A DNA stretch of 64,000 nt from Synechococcus sp. GreenBA-s (GTDB taxonomy: Bacteria > Cyanobacteriota > Cyanobacteriia > PCC-6307 > Cyanobiaceae). Of the stretch, positions 45,905 through 53,424 are shown one piece after another. The stretch is taken from positions 1 through 64,000 of the forward strand of contig NZ_JAGQBX010000002.1 in NCBI RefSeq assembly GCF_024345855.1, written 5' to 3'. The notes below the pieces were generated by a model. That model did no database searches. It was not told the origin of the DNA and worked only from the letters and a program-made list of their open reading frames with translations. Both the position numbers and the translations under genes were made by a program. The number at the start of each line of letters is the position of its first letter. Position 1 is the first letter of the stretch.

Positions 45905-47302
45905 ATGCTGCTGAGCCGGTTGATCGAACGCTGGGGAGCCCCGATCGGCGCCGCCGTCGACCCCGATCAGCCCCTGGGCCCCGTCTGCACCGACAGCCGC
46001 CAGCTGGCGGCCGGGGCCCTGTTCGTTCCCCTGGTGGGGGAGCGCTTCGACGGTCACGCCTTCCTACCGGAGGCGGCACGCCTGGGGGCCCAGGCCGCCC
46101 TGGTGCAGCGGGGCCGGGAGGCGGGGCTTCCCTCGAACCTGGCGGCCTGGCTCGTGGACGACAGCCTGGCGGCCTACCAGGAGCTGGGCCGGCTGTGGCG
46201 GCAGGAGCTGCGGACGCCGGTGGTGGCGGTCACCGGCTCGGCCGGCAAGACCACCACCCGCGAGCTGATCCGCGCCGTGCTCGCCCCCCTGGGGCCGGTG
46301 CTGGCCAGCAGCGGCAACGAGAACAACGACGTGGGCGTGCCGCTCACCCTGCTCAAGGCCGGGCCTGAACACCGCGCCGTGGTGGTGGAGATGGGCATGC
46401 GCGGCCTCGGGGAGATCGATCGGCTCTCCCGCTGCGCCGAACCCGATATCGCCGTGATCACCAACATCGGCACGGCCCATATCGGCCGCCTGGGCAGCCG
46501 CGCCGCCATCGCCACCGCCAAGTGCGAGATCACCGCGGGCCTGCGCCCCGATAGGCTCGTGGTGATCCCTGCCGGCGATCCCCTGCTGGAGCAGGCCCTG
46601 GCGCGGGTGTGGTCGGGTCGCGTGGTGCGAGTGGCGTTGGCGGGGAGTGGGAGCGGCAGTGCCGAGGCGGCCAGCCCTGCGCCCGCGGCAGACCCATGGC
46701 CACCCGCCGATAGCGTTGGCCAGCTGGAAGCGGACGGCACGGTGCTGCGCCTGGGAGAGGCGCGGATCCCGCTGCCCCTGGAGGGGGAGCACAACGCCCG
46801 CAACCTGTTGCTGGCCCTGGCCGTGGCCCAGGAACTGGGGCTACCCGCCAGCCGGCTGGGAGCCCTGGAGGTGGCATTGCCGGGGGGGCGGAGCCGTCGC
46901 CAGAGCATCGGCGGCATCACCGTGCTGGATGAGACCTACAACGCCTCCCCCGAGGCGGTGCTCGCGGCCCTGGCCCTGCTACAGCGCCAGCCCGGCCGCC
47001 GCTTCGCGGTGCTTGGAACCATGCTCGAACTGGGGGATCAGAGCCTGGCGCTGCACCGCCAGGTGGCCGAGCGGGCCCGGGAGCTGGAGCTCGATGGCCT
47101 GGTGATCGTCGATGGCGGCCCCGAGGGCGAGGCGATGCTGGCGGCGGCGGCGGGCCTGCCGCGGCTGCGGCGGGTGTCGAGCCCGGCCGAGGCGGCGCCG
47201 GTGCTGCGGCAGTGGCTGGCCCCCGGCGATCAGCTGCTGCTCAAGGCCAGCCGTGGCGTAGCTCTGGAGCAGCTGATTCCACTGCTGGAGCTGGCCGCCT
47301 GA
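45905..47302 (+). CDS. murF: UDP-N-acetylmuramoyl-tripeptide--D-alanyl-D-alanine ligase
   Basis: MurF attaches D-Ala-D-Ala to the peptidoglycan precursor in the cytoplasm. The P-loop GSAGKTT is at residues 111-117, and the Mur-ligase blocks NENNDVGVPLTLL, EMGMRGLGEIDRL and ITNIGTAHIGRLG follow. The C-terminal LDETYNASPEAVLAAL matches the DxxYNANP motif. At 465 residues it is normal. The 201 bases after it hold no recognisable gene. Confidence 0.95.
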   Translation: MLLSRLIERWGAPIGAAVDPDQPLGPVCTDSRQLAAGALFVPLVGERFDGHAFLPEAARLGAQAALVQRGREAGLPSNLAAWLVDDSLAAYQELGRLWRQELRTPVVAVTGSAGKTTTRELIRAVLAPLGPVLASSGNENNDVGVPLTLLKAGPEHRAVVVEMGMRGLGEIDRLSRCAEPDIAVITNIGTAHIGRLGSRAAIATAKCEITAGLRPDRLVVIPAGDPLLEQALARVWSGRVVRVALAGSGSGSAEAASPAPAADPWPPADSVGQLEADGTVLRLGEARIPLPLEGEHNARNLLLALAVAQELGLPASRLGALEVALPGGRSRRQSIGGITVLDETYNASPEAVLAALALLQRQPGRRFAVLGTMLELGDQSLALHRQVAERARELELDGLVIVDGGPEGEAMLAAAAGLPRLRRVSSPAEAAPVLRQWLAPGDQLLLKASRGVALEQLIPLLELAA

Positions 47303-47503
47303 GCTCACCGGCCCCAGGACGCTCCGCCATGCTGGCCCCGGAGCGGCATTTCACGATGGCGTAGCCCTCGGGCTGGGGCCAAGGGTGGTGGTTCACCCGA
47401 GGCCCTTCCAGATCTTGTCCAGAACCCCGCCCTCCTGAGGGAGTTGACCGCGTCGGGCCGTGGCGGCCGACCTGCGCGGCCCAAGGGATCAGGGGCCCAG
47501 GGA

Positions 47504-47833
47504 TCAGGCGTCCTCGGCCTCGTCCCCGGAGTCCATGTCATCGTCGTCCTCCTCCTCGTCATCCCCGAGCACCTCCTCCAGCACCTCGCGGGCTGTCTTG
47601 AGGCGGGCGCTGTCGGCGGCCCAGACGGCCACGCTGATGGCGTCGGCCTCGTCATCCCCCAGGAGCTCCTCCAGGGTCTCCAAGTGGTATTCCTCCACGA
47701 AGCCCAGCAGCTCCAAGCTGATCCGCAGCGCGTCCTCGGGGGTGACCGCAGCGGCCTCCACGGCATCCAGCACCTGCTGAACACGGGGGTTCGGCTCGTC
47801 GGCGGCCGGGGTGGACTCGGGGGCGCTGCTCAT
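47504..47833 (-). CDS. Small strongly acidic protein (109 aa)
   Basis: Beginning at the ATG 47833, the protein has a disordered start, a helical core (RVQQVLDAVEAAAVTPEDALRI then LETLEELLGDDEADAISVAV), and a C-terminus of nearly pure Asp/Glu. The frame stays open far upstream, but that part is Arg/Pro-rich and unlikely to be coding. I recognise no family; acidic tails of this type occur on chaperone-like or nucleic-acid-mimic proteins, but nothing here proves such a role. Confidence 0.6.
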   Translation of the reverse strand: MSSAPESTPAADEPNPRVQQVLDAVEAAAVTPEDALRISLELLGFVEEYHLETLEELLGDDEADAISVAVWAADSARLKTAREVLEEVLGDDEEEDDDDMDSGDEAEDA

Positions 47834-48035
47834 GGACTTGACGGTGGCTTCGATCCCACGATGGACCAGCGGGGCCGCGGGCGCCGCCGCAGCTGATGCG
47901 GCGACCTGTGTTCCCCGCATCACGACGGCGCCGGTGGTCGGGCTTGACCGATGACGGCGATCGCCTCCGGTGGCTAAGGCGTGGGGGGAGGCCGCAGCGC
48001 AGGCGTGGCGCGGTCGACGCGATGGCGTCGACGCA

Positions 48036-48063
48036 ACGGCATCGACAAGACGGCATCGACAAG
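48036..48063. repeat. Tandem 14-base repeat before the second L,D-transpeptidase
   Basis: ACGGCATCGACAAG occurs twice head to tail with a further ACGG after it, 20-47 bases before the ATG of the L,D-transpeptidase gene. Just upstream (48014-48034) two GTCGACGC copies lie 13 bases apart around self-complementary GTCGAC cores. Confidence 0.7.
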
Positions 48064-48082
48064 ACGGGATGGATGGGAGGGC

Positions 48083-48805
48083 ATGGACGTGAGGCGAATC
48101 ACCGGAATGGCGCTGCTGGGCTGCCTCCTGGTGGGCCACGGTCTGCCGCCAGCCCTGCCAGGGCCCAGCCGCGCCGAGGAGCTGCCACCGGCAGCAGCCC
48201 CGGCCCAACCCGAGCCGGTGTCGCCCCAGCCCGGGCTGCCGCCATCGCCTCAGCCCGACATCCCTCAGCAGGCTCCACCACCCCTTCCGCCCCTGCCCAC
48301 GCAGCCGGCCCAGCAGGCACCCGCCCTCGCCAAGCCGAAACCCCAGGCCCCGACCACCCCACCCCGATCCGCTCCAGCGGCGCCGGCCCCAGGGGGGGCC
48401 ACCCCGGCGGCGGCAGGCCCGGTCGCCCTGCTGCTGATCGATCTCTCCGCGCAGCGCCTCACCGCCTTCGACGGCGAGGGGCGGCGGCTCTATCGCGCCC
48501 TCGTCTCCACCGGCCTGGCCTCGATGCCCACGCCCGCGGGACAGTTCCGGGTGGCCGGCAAGTACGCCAGTACACCGATCGTGGGCGAGGGCTACCGCAT
48601 CCCCGCCGTGGCCCACGTGATGTGCCTGGGGGGCGGCGGTCTGCGGCCCGATCGGATCTGCATCCATCCCGCCCCCTGGCAGGAGGCGGCCCGCCAGGCC
48701 TTCGGCGTGCGGCGCAGCCACGGCTGCATCCGCGTCTCCAGCACCACGGCGCGCTGGCTGTTCCAGCGGACACCGACGGGCACCGAGGTGCGGATCGAGC
48801 GGTGA
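48083..48805 (+). CDS. Exported L,D-transpeptidase (YkuD type), copy 2
   Basis: The ATG at 48083 is preceded by GGGAGG and followed by a signal peptide ending near SRAEE. A Pro/Gln-rich linker (about residues 35-110) spans the space to the YkuD domain, which begins VALLLIDLSAQRLTAF. The active-site motif is SHGCIRVSST with catalytic C215, and the His is in ICIHPAPW. The long linker differs from copy 1 and may reach into the wall. Codon use is ordinary. Confidence 0.88.
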   Translation: MDVRRITGMALLGCLLVGHGLPPALPGPSRAEELPPAAAPAQPEPVSPQPGLPPSPQPDIPQQAPPPLPPLPTQPAQQAPALAKPKPQAPTTPPRSAPAAPAPGGATPAAAGPVALLLIDLSAQRLTAFDGEGRRLYRALVSTGLASMPTPAGQFRVAGKYASTPIVGEGYRIPAVAHVMCLGGGGLRPDRICIHPAPWQEAARQAFGVRRSHGCIRVSSTTARWLFQRTPTGTEVRIER

Positions 48806-48810
48806 TCGGC

Positions 48811-49041
48811 TCAGGCCGCCGGCGTGGCCTTGTCGATGCGATGCACGGTCATCTCCAGCTGCTGACGCAGGGAGCGGGCGTGGTGCTCGGCGGCCGCCAG
48901 CTCATGGCGCAGGCTCTCCACCTGCTTTTCGGCGGCGAGCAGGTCCCTGGCGGTCTGGATGGCGGCGCGGTGGATCAGATCCAGCGGGCCGTGGCCTGCC
49001 GCTGCATCGCTGGCCTGGGCGGGGCTCTGAGGATCGGCCAT
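48811..49041 (-). CDS. Small coiled-coil protein (76 aa)
   Basis: From the ATG 49041 the product is almost entirely helical, with a heptad-like stretch from LDLIHRAAIQTARDLLAAEK through VESLRHELAAAEHH and LRQQLEMTVHRID. No signal or membrane segment. Function unknown. It is convergent with the L,D-transpeptidase gene, 5 bases away. Confidence 0.6.
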   Translation of the reverse strand: MADPQSPAQASDAAAGHGPLDLIHRAAIQTARDLLAAEKQVESLRHELAAAEHHARSLRQQLEMTVHRIDKATPAA

Positions 49042-49229
49042 GGGGCAGACAGGGCGGGATTGTCTCCATGCTGGGCCATGGCAAAGGCCACGCCAGCACG
49101 GCGCACCTGGCCCGGGCGCTGCCGACCACGGTTCCGCCGGCTCTGGGGGCGGGGATCTGCAGGAAAACCGTGGAGCAGACCCCGTCCCAGCCAAGGCTGG
49201 CTACGCCGGGTTCAGAAGCGAGCTGCGCC

Positions 49230-49466
49230 ATGGCCCTGCCGGTGACCCCAGAGCTGATCGACCTGCTCAGCCGCCAGCTCAATGCGCCGATCGAGTGGGT
49301 GAGCGTGGTGGGCCAGTGCAGCCTGGCCCAGGTGCGCGGCATCGCCGTCAGCGCCGGACGGGTGCTCGATTTCGTGTTCGATGCGGAGCGCCAGCAGCTG
49401 CACACCTGGCTGCGCTTCGAGCTCACCACGCTCCAGCTCACCGGGCCGGGTCCCCAGCACGCCTGA
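49230..49466 (+). CDS. Small conserved-type hypothetical protein (78 aa)
   Basis: The 78-residue protein starts MALPVTPELIDLLSRQLNAP and alternates strands (WVSVVGQCSLAQVRGIAV, then RVLDFVFDAERQQLHTWLRF). The pattern suggests a small alpha/beta domain. No family is recognised. The longer frame open upstream is low-complexity. The 188 bases before it, shared with the divergent coiled-coil gene, show no other feature. Confidence 0.55.
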   Translation: MALPVTPELIDLLSRQLNAPIEWVSVVGQCSLAQVRGIAVSAGRVLDFVFDAERQQLHTWLRFELTTLQLTGPGPQHA

Positions 49467-49473
49467 GCCCCTG

Positions 49474-50424
49474 GTGCGCCTCCAGCCCGTGCACCGCCGC
49501 GCTGTGCGCCCTCTCTGCGCGGGCCCTCTCGGCGCGAGCCGTCTCTGCGCAAACCGTCTGCCCGGCCCCCTGGCGGCCCTGGGGCTGCTGCTGGCACTGG
49601 CCGGCTGCGGCGAGGCTCCCATCCCGAAGGAGCTGGCGGAGGTTCAGGCCGTGGCGGACCCGTTGCTGCGCGCCAATCGCATCCAGACCACCCCGCTCCG
49701 CTTCGGGCTGGAGCTCGGGGATGCGGCCCCCTACTGGGCCGAGAAGGCCGGCCTCTGCAAGGCCAGCCAGCAGGACAGGGAGGCCGGGGATGCCTGCGCC
49801 AACTGGGCCCACCAATCGCCGGCGGAGGCCACCAGCCCCGCCCAGCGCCAGATCCGCCGGCTCTCCTATCTGTTCGGCTCCGCCCAGGCCCGCAGCTATC
49901 CCCATGGGCTGATCACCTTCGATCGTTCCTTCTTCCTCGTGCACGACGGCGACCGCCCGGCCCTGCGCTGCGTGATCGCCCATGAGCTGAGCCACGTGCT
50001 GCGCCGCCATTCCTATCTGGCCTCCCTGGCAGCGAACAGCACCTTCAGGGACCTGCCCGAGCAGCCCCGCCAGCGGGCCCTGGCCCGGCTGTCGCAGCAG
50101 CAGGAGCTGGCGGCCGACCGGGGCGCCATGCTGATGACCGCCATCGCCGGCCACGACCCGAAGGCCTGCGTGCAGCAGCAGCTCAGCAGCGCCCAGCTCG
50201 ATGCCGACTACGCCCCGGAGGATCCCCTGGGCTCCCATCCCGGCCAGGCCCGGCGGCTCCAGGCGGCGCAGCAGTACCTGGGCGCGCCGCTGCAGCGGGA
50301 TCTGGCGGCCTGGCGCCAACGGCAGGGCCGGCGCCAGGCCGCCCCGGAAGCCAAGCCCCAGTGGAGCTGGGACCCGGAGCACCAGGTGCTGCGGGTCCAG
50401 ACCAGCCCGGTGGCGGCGCGGTAG
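49474..50424 (+). CDS. M48-type metallopeptidase lipoprotein
   Basis: From a GTG at 49474 an N-terminal signal peptide ends in a lipobox with C45 (LALAGC). The zinc motif is HELSH at residues 170-174 (RCVIAHELSHVLRRH), with the third ligand expected in QQELAADRGAML. This pattern fits periplasmic M48 peptidases that degrade damaged envelope proteins. The N-region before the hydrophobic core is unusually long and Arg/Cys-rich, encoded by a run of short GC repeats, so the exact start is uncertain. Confidence 0.8.
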   Translation: MRLQPVHRRAVRPLCAGPLGASRLCANRLPGPLAALGLLLALAGCGEAPIPKELAEVQAVADPLLRANRIQTTPLRFGLELGDAAPYWAEKAGLCKASQQDREAGDACANWAHQSPAEATSPAQRQIRRLSYLFGSAQARSYPHGLITFDRSFFLVHDGDRPALRCVIAHELSHVLRRHSYLASLAANSTFRDLPEQPRQRALARLSQQQELAADRGAMLMTAIAGHDPKACVQQQLSSAQLDADYAPEDPLGSHPGQARRLQAAQQYLGAPLQRDLAAWRQRQGRRQAAPEAKPQWSWDPEHQVLRVQTSPVAAR

Positions 50425-50428
50425 GGCC

Positions 50429-51076
50429 TCAGCGGCGCTCGATCAGTGCCTGGCGCGGGTAGCGGACCTTGGCCAGGCCGGCGTACTTGTCGTCGGCGCT
50501 GCGGTAGCCCAGGGCCACCACTACCGCCGTGCGGTAGGGGCTGTCCTCCAGGCCGAGGATGCGGTCGTAGTCCGGGGGCGAGAAGCCCTCGATCGGGCAG
50601 GTGTCCACCTGCAGCAGGGCCGCTGAGGTGAGCAGGTTGCCCAGGGCGATGTACACCTGATTGACGGCCCACTGGTCGGCGCGCTCGGGGCTGAAACCCT
50701 GCAGCACGGTCGTCTCCAGGAGCTGACGGTAGCCATCGAGGCTGGCCGGATCGAGGCCCCGGGTCTGGGCCGTGGTGGTGATCAGGCGATCCACGTCGGC
50801 GGCGTCGATGCGGCGCTTGGCCAGCAGCACCACCAGATGGGAGCTGTCGGTGATCTGGCCCTGGTTCCAGGAGTGGCCGCGCAGCTGGGCGCGCAGGGCC
50901 GGATCGGCGATCACCAGGAACTTCCAGGGCTGCAGCCCGAAGGAGGAGGCGCTCAGCACCAGCGACTCCTCCAGGGAATCCCAGGTTTCCGGCGGAATGG
51001 TGCGGCTGGGATCGAAGGCCTTGGTGGCGTAGCGCCAACGCTGGGCCTCGAGCAGCTCGGCGGGGGAGAGGGGCAT
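50429..51076 (-). CDS. Nitroreductase-family flavoprotein
   Basis: The 215-residue protein begins PAELLEAQRWRYATKAFDPSR, the FMN-binding start of NfsB-type enzymes. ASSFGLQPWKFLVIAD and the C-terminal VALGYRSADDKYAGLAKVR are also typical. Such enzymes use NAD(P)H to reduce quinones, nitro compounds or flavin-like substrates; the natural one is unknown. I chose the ATG at 51076. It is convergent with the M48 gene, 4 bases apart. Confidence 0.87.
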   Translation of the reverse strand: MPLSPAELLEAQRWRYATKAFDPSRTIPPETWDSLEESLVLSASSFGLQPWKFLVIADPALRAQLRGHSWNQGQITDSSHLVVLLAKRRIDAADVDRLITTTAQTRGLDPASLDGYRQLLETTVLQGFSPERADQWAVNQVYIALGNLLTSAALLQVDTCPIEGFSPPDYDRILGLEDSPYRTAVVVALGYRSADDKYAGLAKVRYPRQALIERR

Positions 51077-51247
51077 CGCGGCGACATCCGGCAGGACCAG
51101 GACTGTCCCATGGGGGCCTCGACCCTGCCGGTTCCCACGCACACCGCATCAACACCGCCGGCGAAGGTCAAGATCTGCGGCGCCGGGCGTGACCTCTGGT
51201 GCCCTTTCCTTTAATGGGATTGAGGTTCGGGCACAACGGGTGATCCG

Positions 51248-51637
51248 ATGACGAGTTCCGCGCCGCAGCAGCCCGGGCAGAGTGGCCGCGCCGAGCGGGA
51301 GGTGATGCCCTCCGCGACACCGATCAAGCTGCGTCTGCCCAAGTCCGGCAGTGGCATGGCCAACCTCTACGACATCAACGACGGTGGCGCCTGTGCCATC
51401 CGCCGGGGACGGATGGAGGTGAGCATCGGCGATGTCGTGGAGATTGAGGTGGCCGAATATGACAACCGCCTGATGGAACAGGCGATGGAAGAGGGCCAAA
51501 AGATTCAAGGGGTGGTGCGCTGGTGCCGTCTCGGCCAGAGCAACTCCAGGATCGGCATCTCCTTCATGGGCACCGAAACGGAACGCCGCAACTTCGTGGC
51601 CTTCACCAAGATGGCCAGGGGTGGGCTCTCAGACTGA
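51248..51637 (+). CDS. PilZ-like protein with altered c-di-GMP motif
   Basis: The 129-residue protein has a PilZ-like strand pattern: ANLYDINDGGACA where c-di-GMP binders have (D/N)xSxxG, then GDVVEIEVAEY, and GVVRWCRLGQSNSRIGISFMG. At the switch site N44 replaces the usual Ser, and an RxxR (R14, R17) stands where RxxxR is usual. It may bind the nucleotide weakly or not at all. A GGDEF protein in the same window (60231-62156) could make c-di-GMP. Confidence 0.65.
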   Translation: MTSSAPQQPGQSGRAEREVMPSATPIKLRLPKSGSGMANLYDINDGGACAIRRGRMEVSIGDVVEIEVAEYDNRLMEQAMEEGQKIQGVVRWCRLGQSNSRIGISFMGTETERRNFVAFTKMARGGLSD

Positions 51638-51693
51638 TCCTGATAGCCCAACGCTGGCCAGCCAGGCGCGCTGGCTGAGCCTGACGCTCTGAC

Positions 51694-51840
51694 TCAGACC
51701 CGCCGGCCACCGATCACGCGGAAGAGAATGGCGATGATCGCCATCACCAGCAGCAGGTGGATCAGTCCCCCCAGGGTGGTGGAGGTGACCAGGCCCAGCA
51801 ACCAGAGAATGACCAGAAGACTGGCGAGCATTTCCAGCAT
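51694..51840 (-). CDS. DUF5670 (lmo0937-type) small membrane protein (48 aa)
   Basis: A 48-residue protein that is almost entirely two hydrophobic segments (MLEMLASLLVILWLLGL and HLLLVMAIIAILFRVIGG), the pattern of the lmo0937/DUF5670 family. These occur widely in stress-related contexts, with no known activity. It lies 118 bases downstream of the CsbD-like gene on the same strand. Confidence 0.8.
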   Translation of the reverse strand: MLEMLASLLVILWLLGLVTSTTLGGLIHLLLVMAIIAILFRVIGGRRV

Positions 51841-51875
51841 GGCGGTTCCTGCAGGGGTGGGGACAGGACGGGGAG

Positions 51876-51908
51876 GAAAAACCCCAGACCCCACCCTGAA
51901 GCGGGGCC
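51876..51908 (-). terminator. Possible terminator after the CsbD-like gene
   Basis: On the minus strand GGCCCCGC and GTGGGGTC can pair with G-T pairs around a TTCAGG loop, followed by CTGGGG and then five T. The T-run is separated from the stem, so termination may be partial and some transcripts may continue into the DUF5670 gene. Confidence 0.4.
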
Positions 51909-51958
51909 TGCACTGGACGGAATCGAAGAGACTCTGAACCGAACCAATCGGCGGAGCC

Positions 51959-52177
51959 CTAGGTGACCTTGTCGGCCAGCCGGCCAGCGGCATCGCTGAT
52001 GGTTTCAGCCGCGTCCTTGGCGCTCTGCTTCACATCTTCCAGGGCGTGCATGCCCGAAGCCTGCACCTGCTTGGCCTTGCCCTTGATCTGGTGACCGGTG
52101 TCACCCGTGAGCTCGCCGTAGGCAGCTTCCAGCTTGCCCTCGGCATCCTTGGCCGTGGCATCGAGGTGGTTGGACAT
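51959..52177 (-). CDS. CsbD-like stress protein (72 aa)
   Basis: The 72-residue protein has the CsbD family pattern, KDAEGKLEAAYGELTGD followed by HQIKGKAKQVQAS, and an amphipathic C-terminal helix KQSAKDAAETISDAAGRLADK. CsbD is a small, often abundant, general stress protein of unknown mechanism in many bacteria. It starts at the ATG 52177. Confidence 0.85.
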   Translation of the reverse strand: MSNHLDATAKDAEGKLEAAYGELTGDTGHQIKGKAKQVQASGMHALEDVKQSAKDAAETISDAAGRLADKVT

Positions 52178-52291
52178 GGGGTTCTGATCCCGGAGGCCAT
52201 CTCCGCTGTAGGCGCGGTGTGGGGCCAACCTCCACATCAGACGCCAACCCTCAGGCTCACAGCACCGGGCTGGATGGACCGCAGGCTGAAC

Positions 52292-52525
52292 TCAGCCCAG
52301 CGGCAAGGTCCGGGGGCAGGGGCGAGCCACCACCGGCGCCTGACTGCGCTTGAGCCGCACGCGATAGGCCACGTGGGATGGCCCCAGCCGTTCGATCAGG
52401 GCCTCGCGGGCCTCATGCTGCAGTTCCTCGAGGGAGTCGGCCTCAATGTGGATCGTCTCGTTCTCGGCGGTGGCCTGGAGGCGCCCTGGCCGATCGGGGA
52501 GCACCCGGAACACGATTTCACGCAT
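52292..52525 (-). CDS. HicB-like small protein (77 aa)
   Basis: The 77-residue product starts MREIVFRVLPDRPGRLQATAEN, with an EADSLEELQHEAREALIERLG helix, as in HicB-fold proteins (strand, strand, helix). Such small proteins are often misnamed 2-oxoisovalerate dehydrogenase in cyanobacterial annotation. Classical HicB antitoxins pair with a HicA toxin, but no HicA is visible. It lies 77 bases downstream of the RNA ligase gene on the same strand and could belong to that cassette. No DNA-binding C-terminal domain is seen. Confidence 0.65.
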   Translation of the reverse strand: MREIVFRVLPDRPGRLQATAENETIHIEADSLEELQHEAREALIERLGPSHVAYRVRLKRSQAPVVARPCPRTLPLG

Positions 52526-52602
52526 GGAGCTGGGGCCCGGATATGGCTTGCTTCTCTTCGACAAGTCTCGCGGGGCAGGGCGCCCGCTGGAGGTGAGCTG
52601 GG

Positions 52603-53382
52603 CTACGGAGACCCGTATCCGGTTGGTTCGGGCGCGGCGCCGTAATCCACCCGGTTCCACACCAGGGGCTGGGAGCGCCAGTGCTCGGCGATCGCCTGGG
52701 TGAATTCCGGCCGCACCAGCTTGCTGCGCGACAGGCACCAGTCCGCGTCGTCGTGGCGCAGCACGAAGCCCTCGGGGGCGCCGCTGCGGTAGCGGCTGGG
52801 GGCGCTGTCCAGCAGGTCGATCACCCCGGGCAGATCCAGCCGCCCACGGTGCAGGGTGGGCACGGCCGCCAGGCCCAGCTCCGCGGCCAGGGCGTTGCGC
52901 CGCGCCGCGCTCCAGAAGCGCGGGTCCCGGGGGTTCACGACGTCGAAGAGCAGGAACAGATCCGGCAGGGCCCCGTAGTTGAGCGAGTGGCGGGCGGCGC
53001 ACCACTCGCCGAACAGCACCAGGCCCCGGTGCTTTGGCTCCGAGAGGAAGGCCGTCAGCGCCGGCCCATGCACCGCCAGCCAGGAGCCCAGGCGCGTGAA
53101 CTGGCCCTGGAACGGCGCCTGCAGATACTCCCCCCGCTGCTGCAGCCGCAGGCGGCCATCGGGGCCGAGGGAGAGGCCCAGGTTGGCCCCATCCACCTTC
53201 TCCTCCAGCGACAGGTCGGCCTGCAGAAAGTGCTCGGCCTCGGGCGGGGTGAGCACCTTGTCGCCGCGCACATCGCCGCTGCCGAGCCAGGCGAGGTGGG
53301 GGGTGTGGGGGAAGCGAAAGAACTCCGAGTCCACGGCGCTGCCGGCACCGCTGGTCATGGCAGGCTCGACGTCAGGGGTCAT
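52603..53382 (-). CDS. Rnl2-type RNA ligase
   Basis: This covalent nucleotidyltransferase seals RNA (or RNA-like) nicks using ATP. The nucleotide-accepting Lys is K62 in EEKVDGANL (KxDG motif I). Motif III is GEW with E126, motif IIIa LLFDVVN at 145-151, motif IV EGFVLR with E204, and motif V KLVR with K221. All are intact. At 259 residues it is short and has no recognisable extra C-terminal domain, as in compact Rnl2/DRB0094-like ligases. It starts 42 bases after the PIN-like gene on the same strand, so they are probably co-transcribed. Confidence 0.85.
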   Translation of the reverse strand: MTPDVEPAMTSGAGSAVDSEFFRFPHTPHLAWLGSGDVRGDKVLTPPEAEHFLQADLSLEEKVDGANLGLSLGPDGRLRLQQRGEYLQAPFQGQFTRLGSWLAVHGPALTAFLSEPKHRGLVLFGEWCAARHSLNYGALPDLFLLFDVVNPRDPRFWSAARRNALAAELGLAAVPTLHRGRLDLPGVIDLLDSAPSRYRSGAPEGFVLRHDDADWCLSRSKLVRPEFTQAIAEHWRSQPLVWNRVDYGAAPEPTGYGSP

Positions 53383-53424
53383 GGCGCGGTAGGCCCCGGC
53401 GTCGCGGCGCTGGCAGAGGCCCTG

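Noticed and set aside
47834-48721. Upstream extension of the acidic protein ORF on the minus strand
   Set aside because: It runs antisense to the L,D-transpeptidase with Arg/Gly/Pro-rich composition, so only the 109-residue end is accepted.
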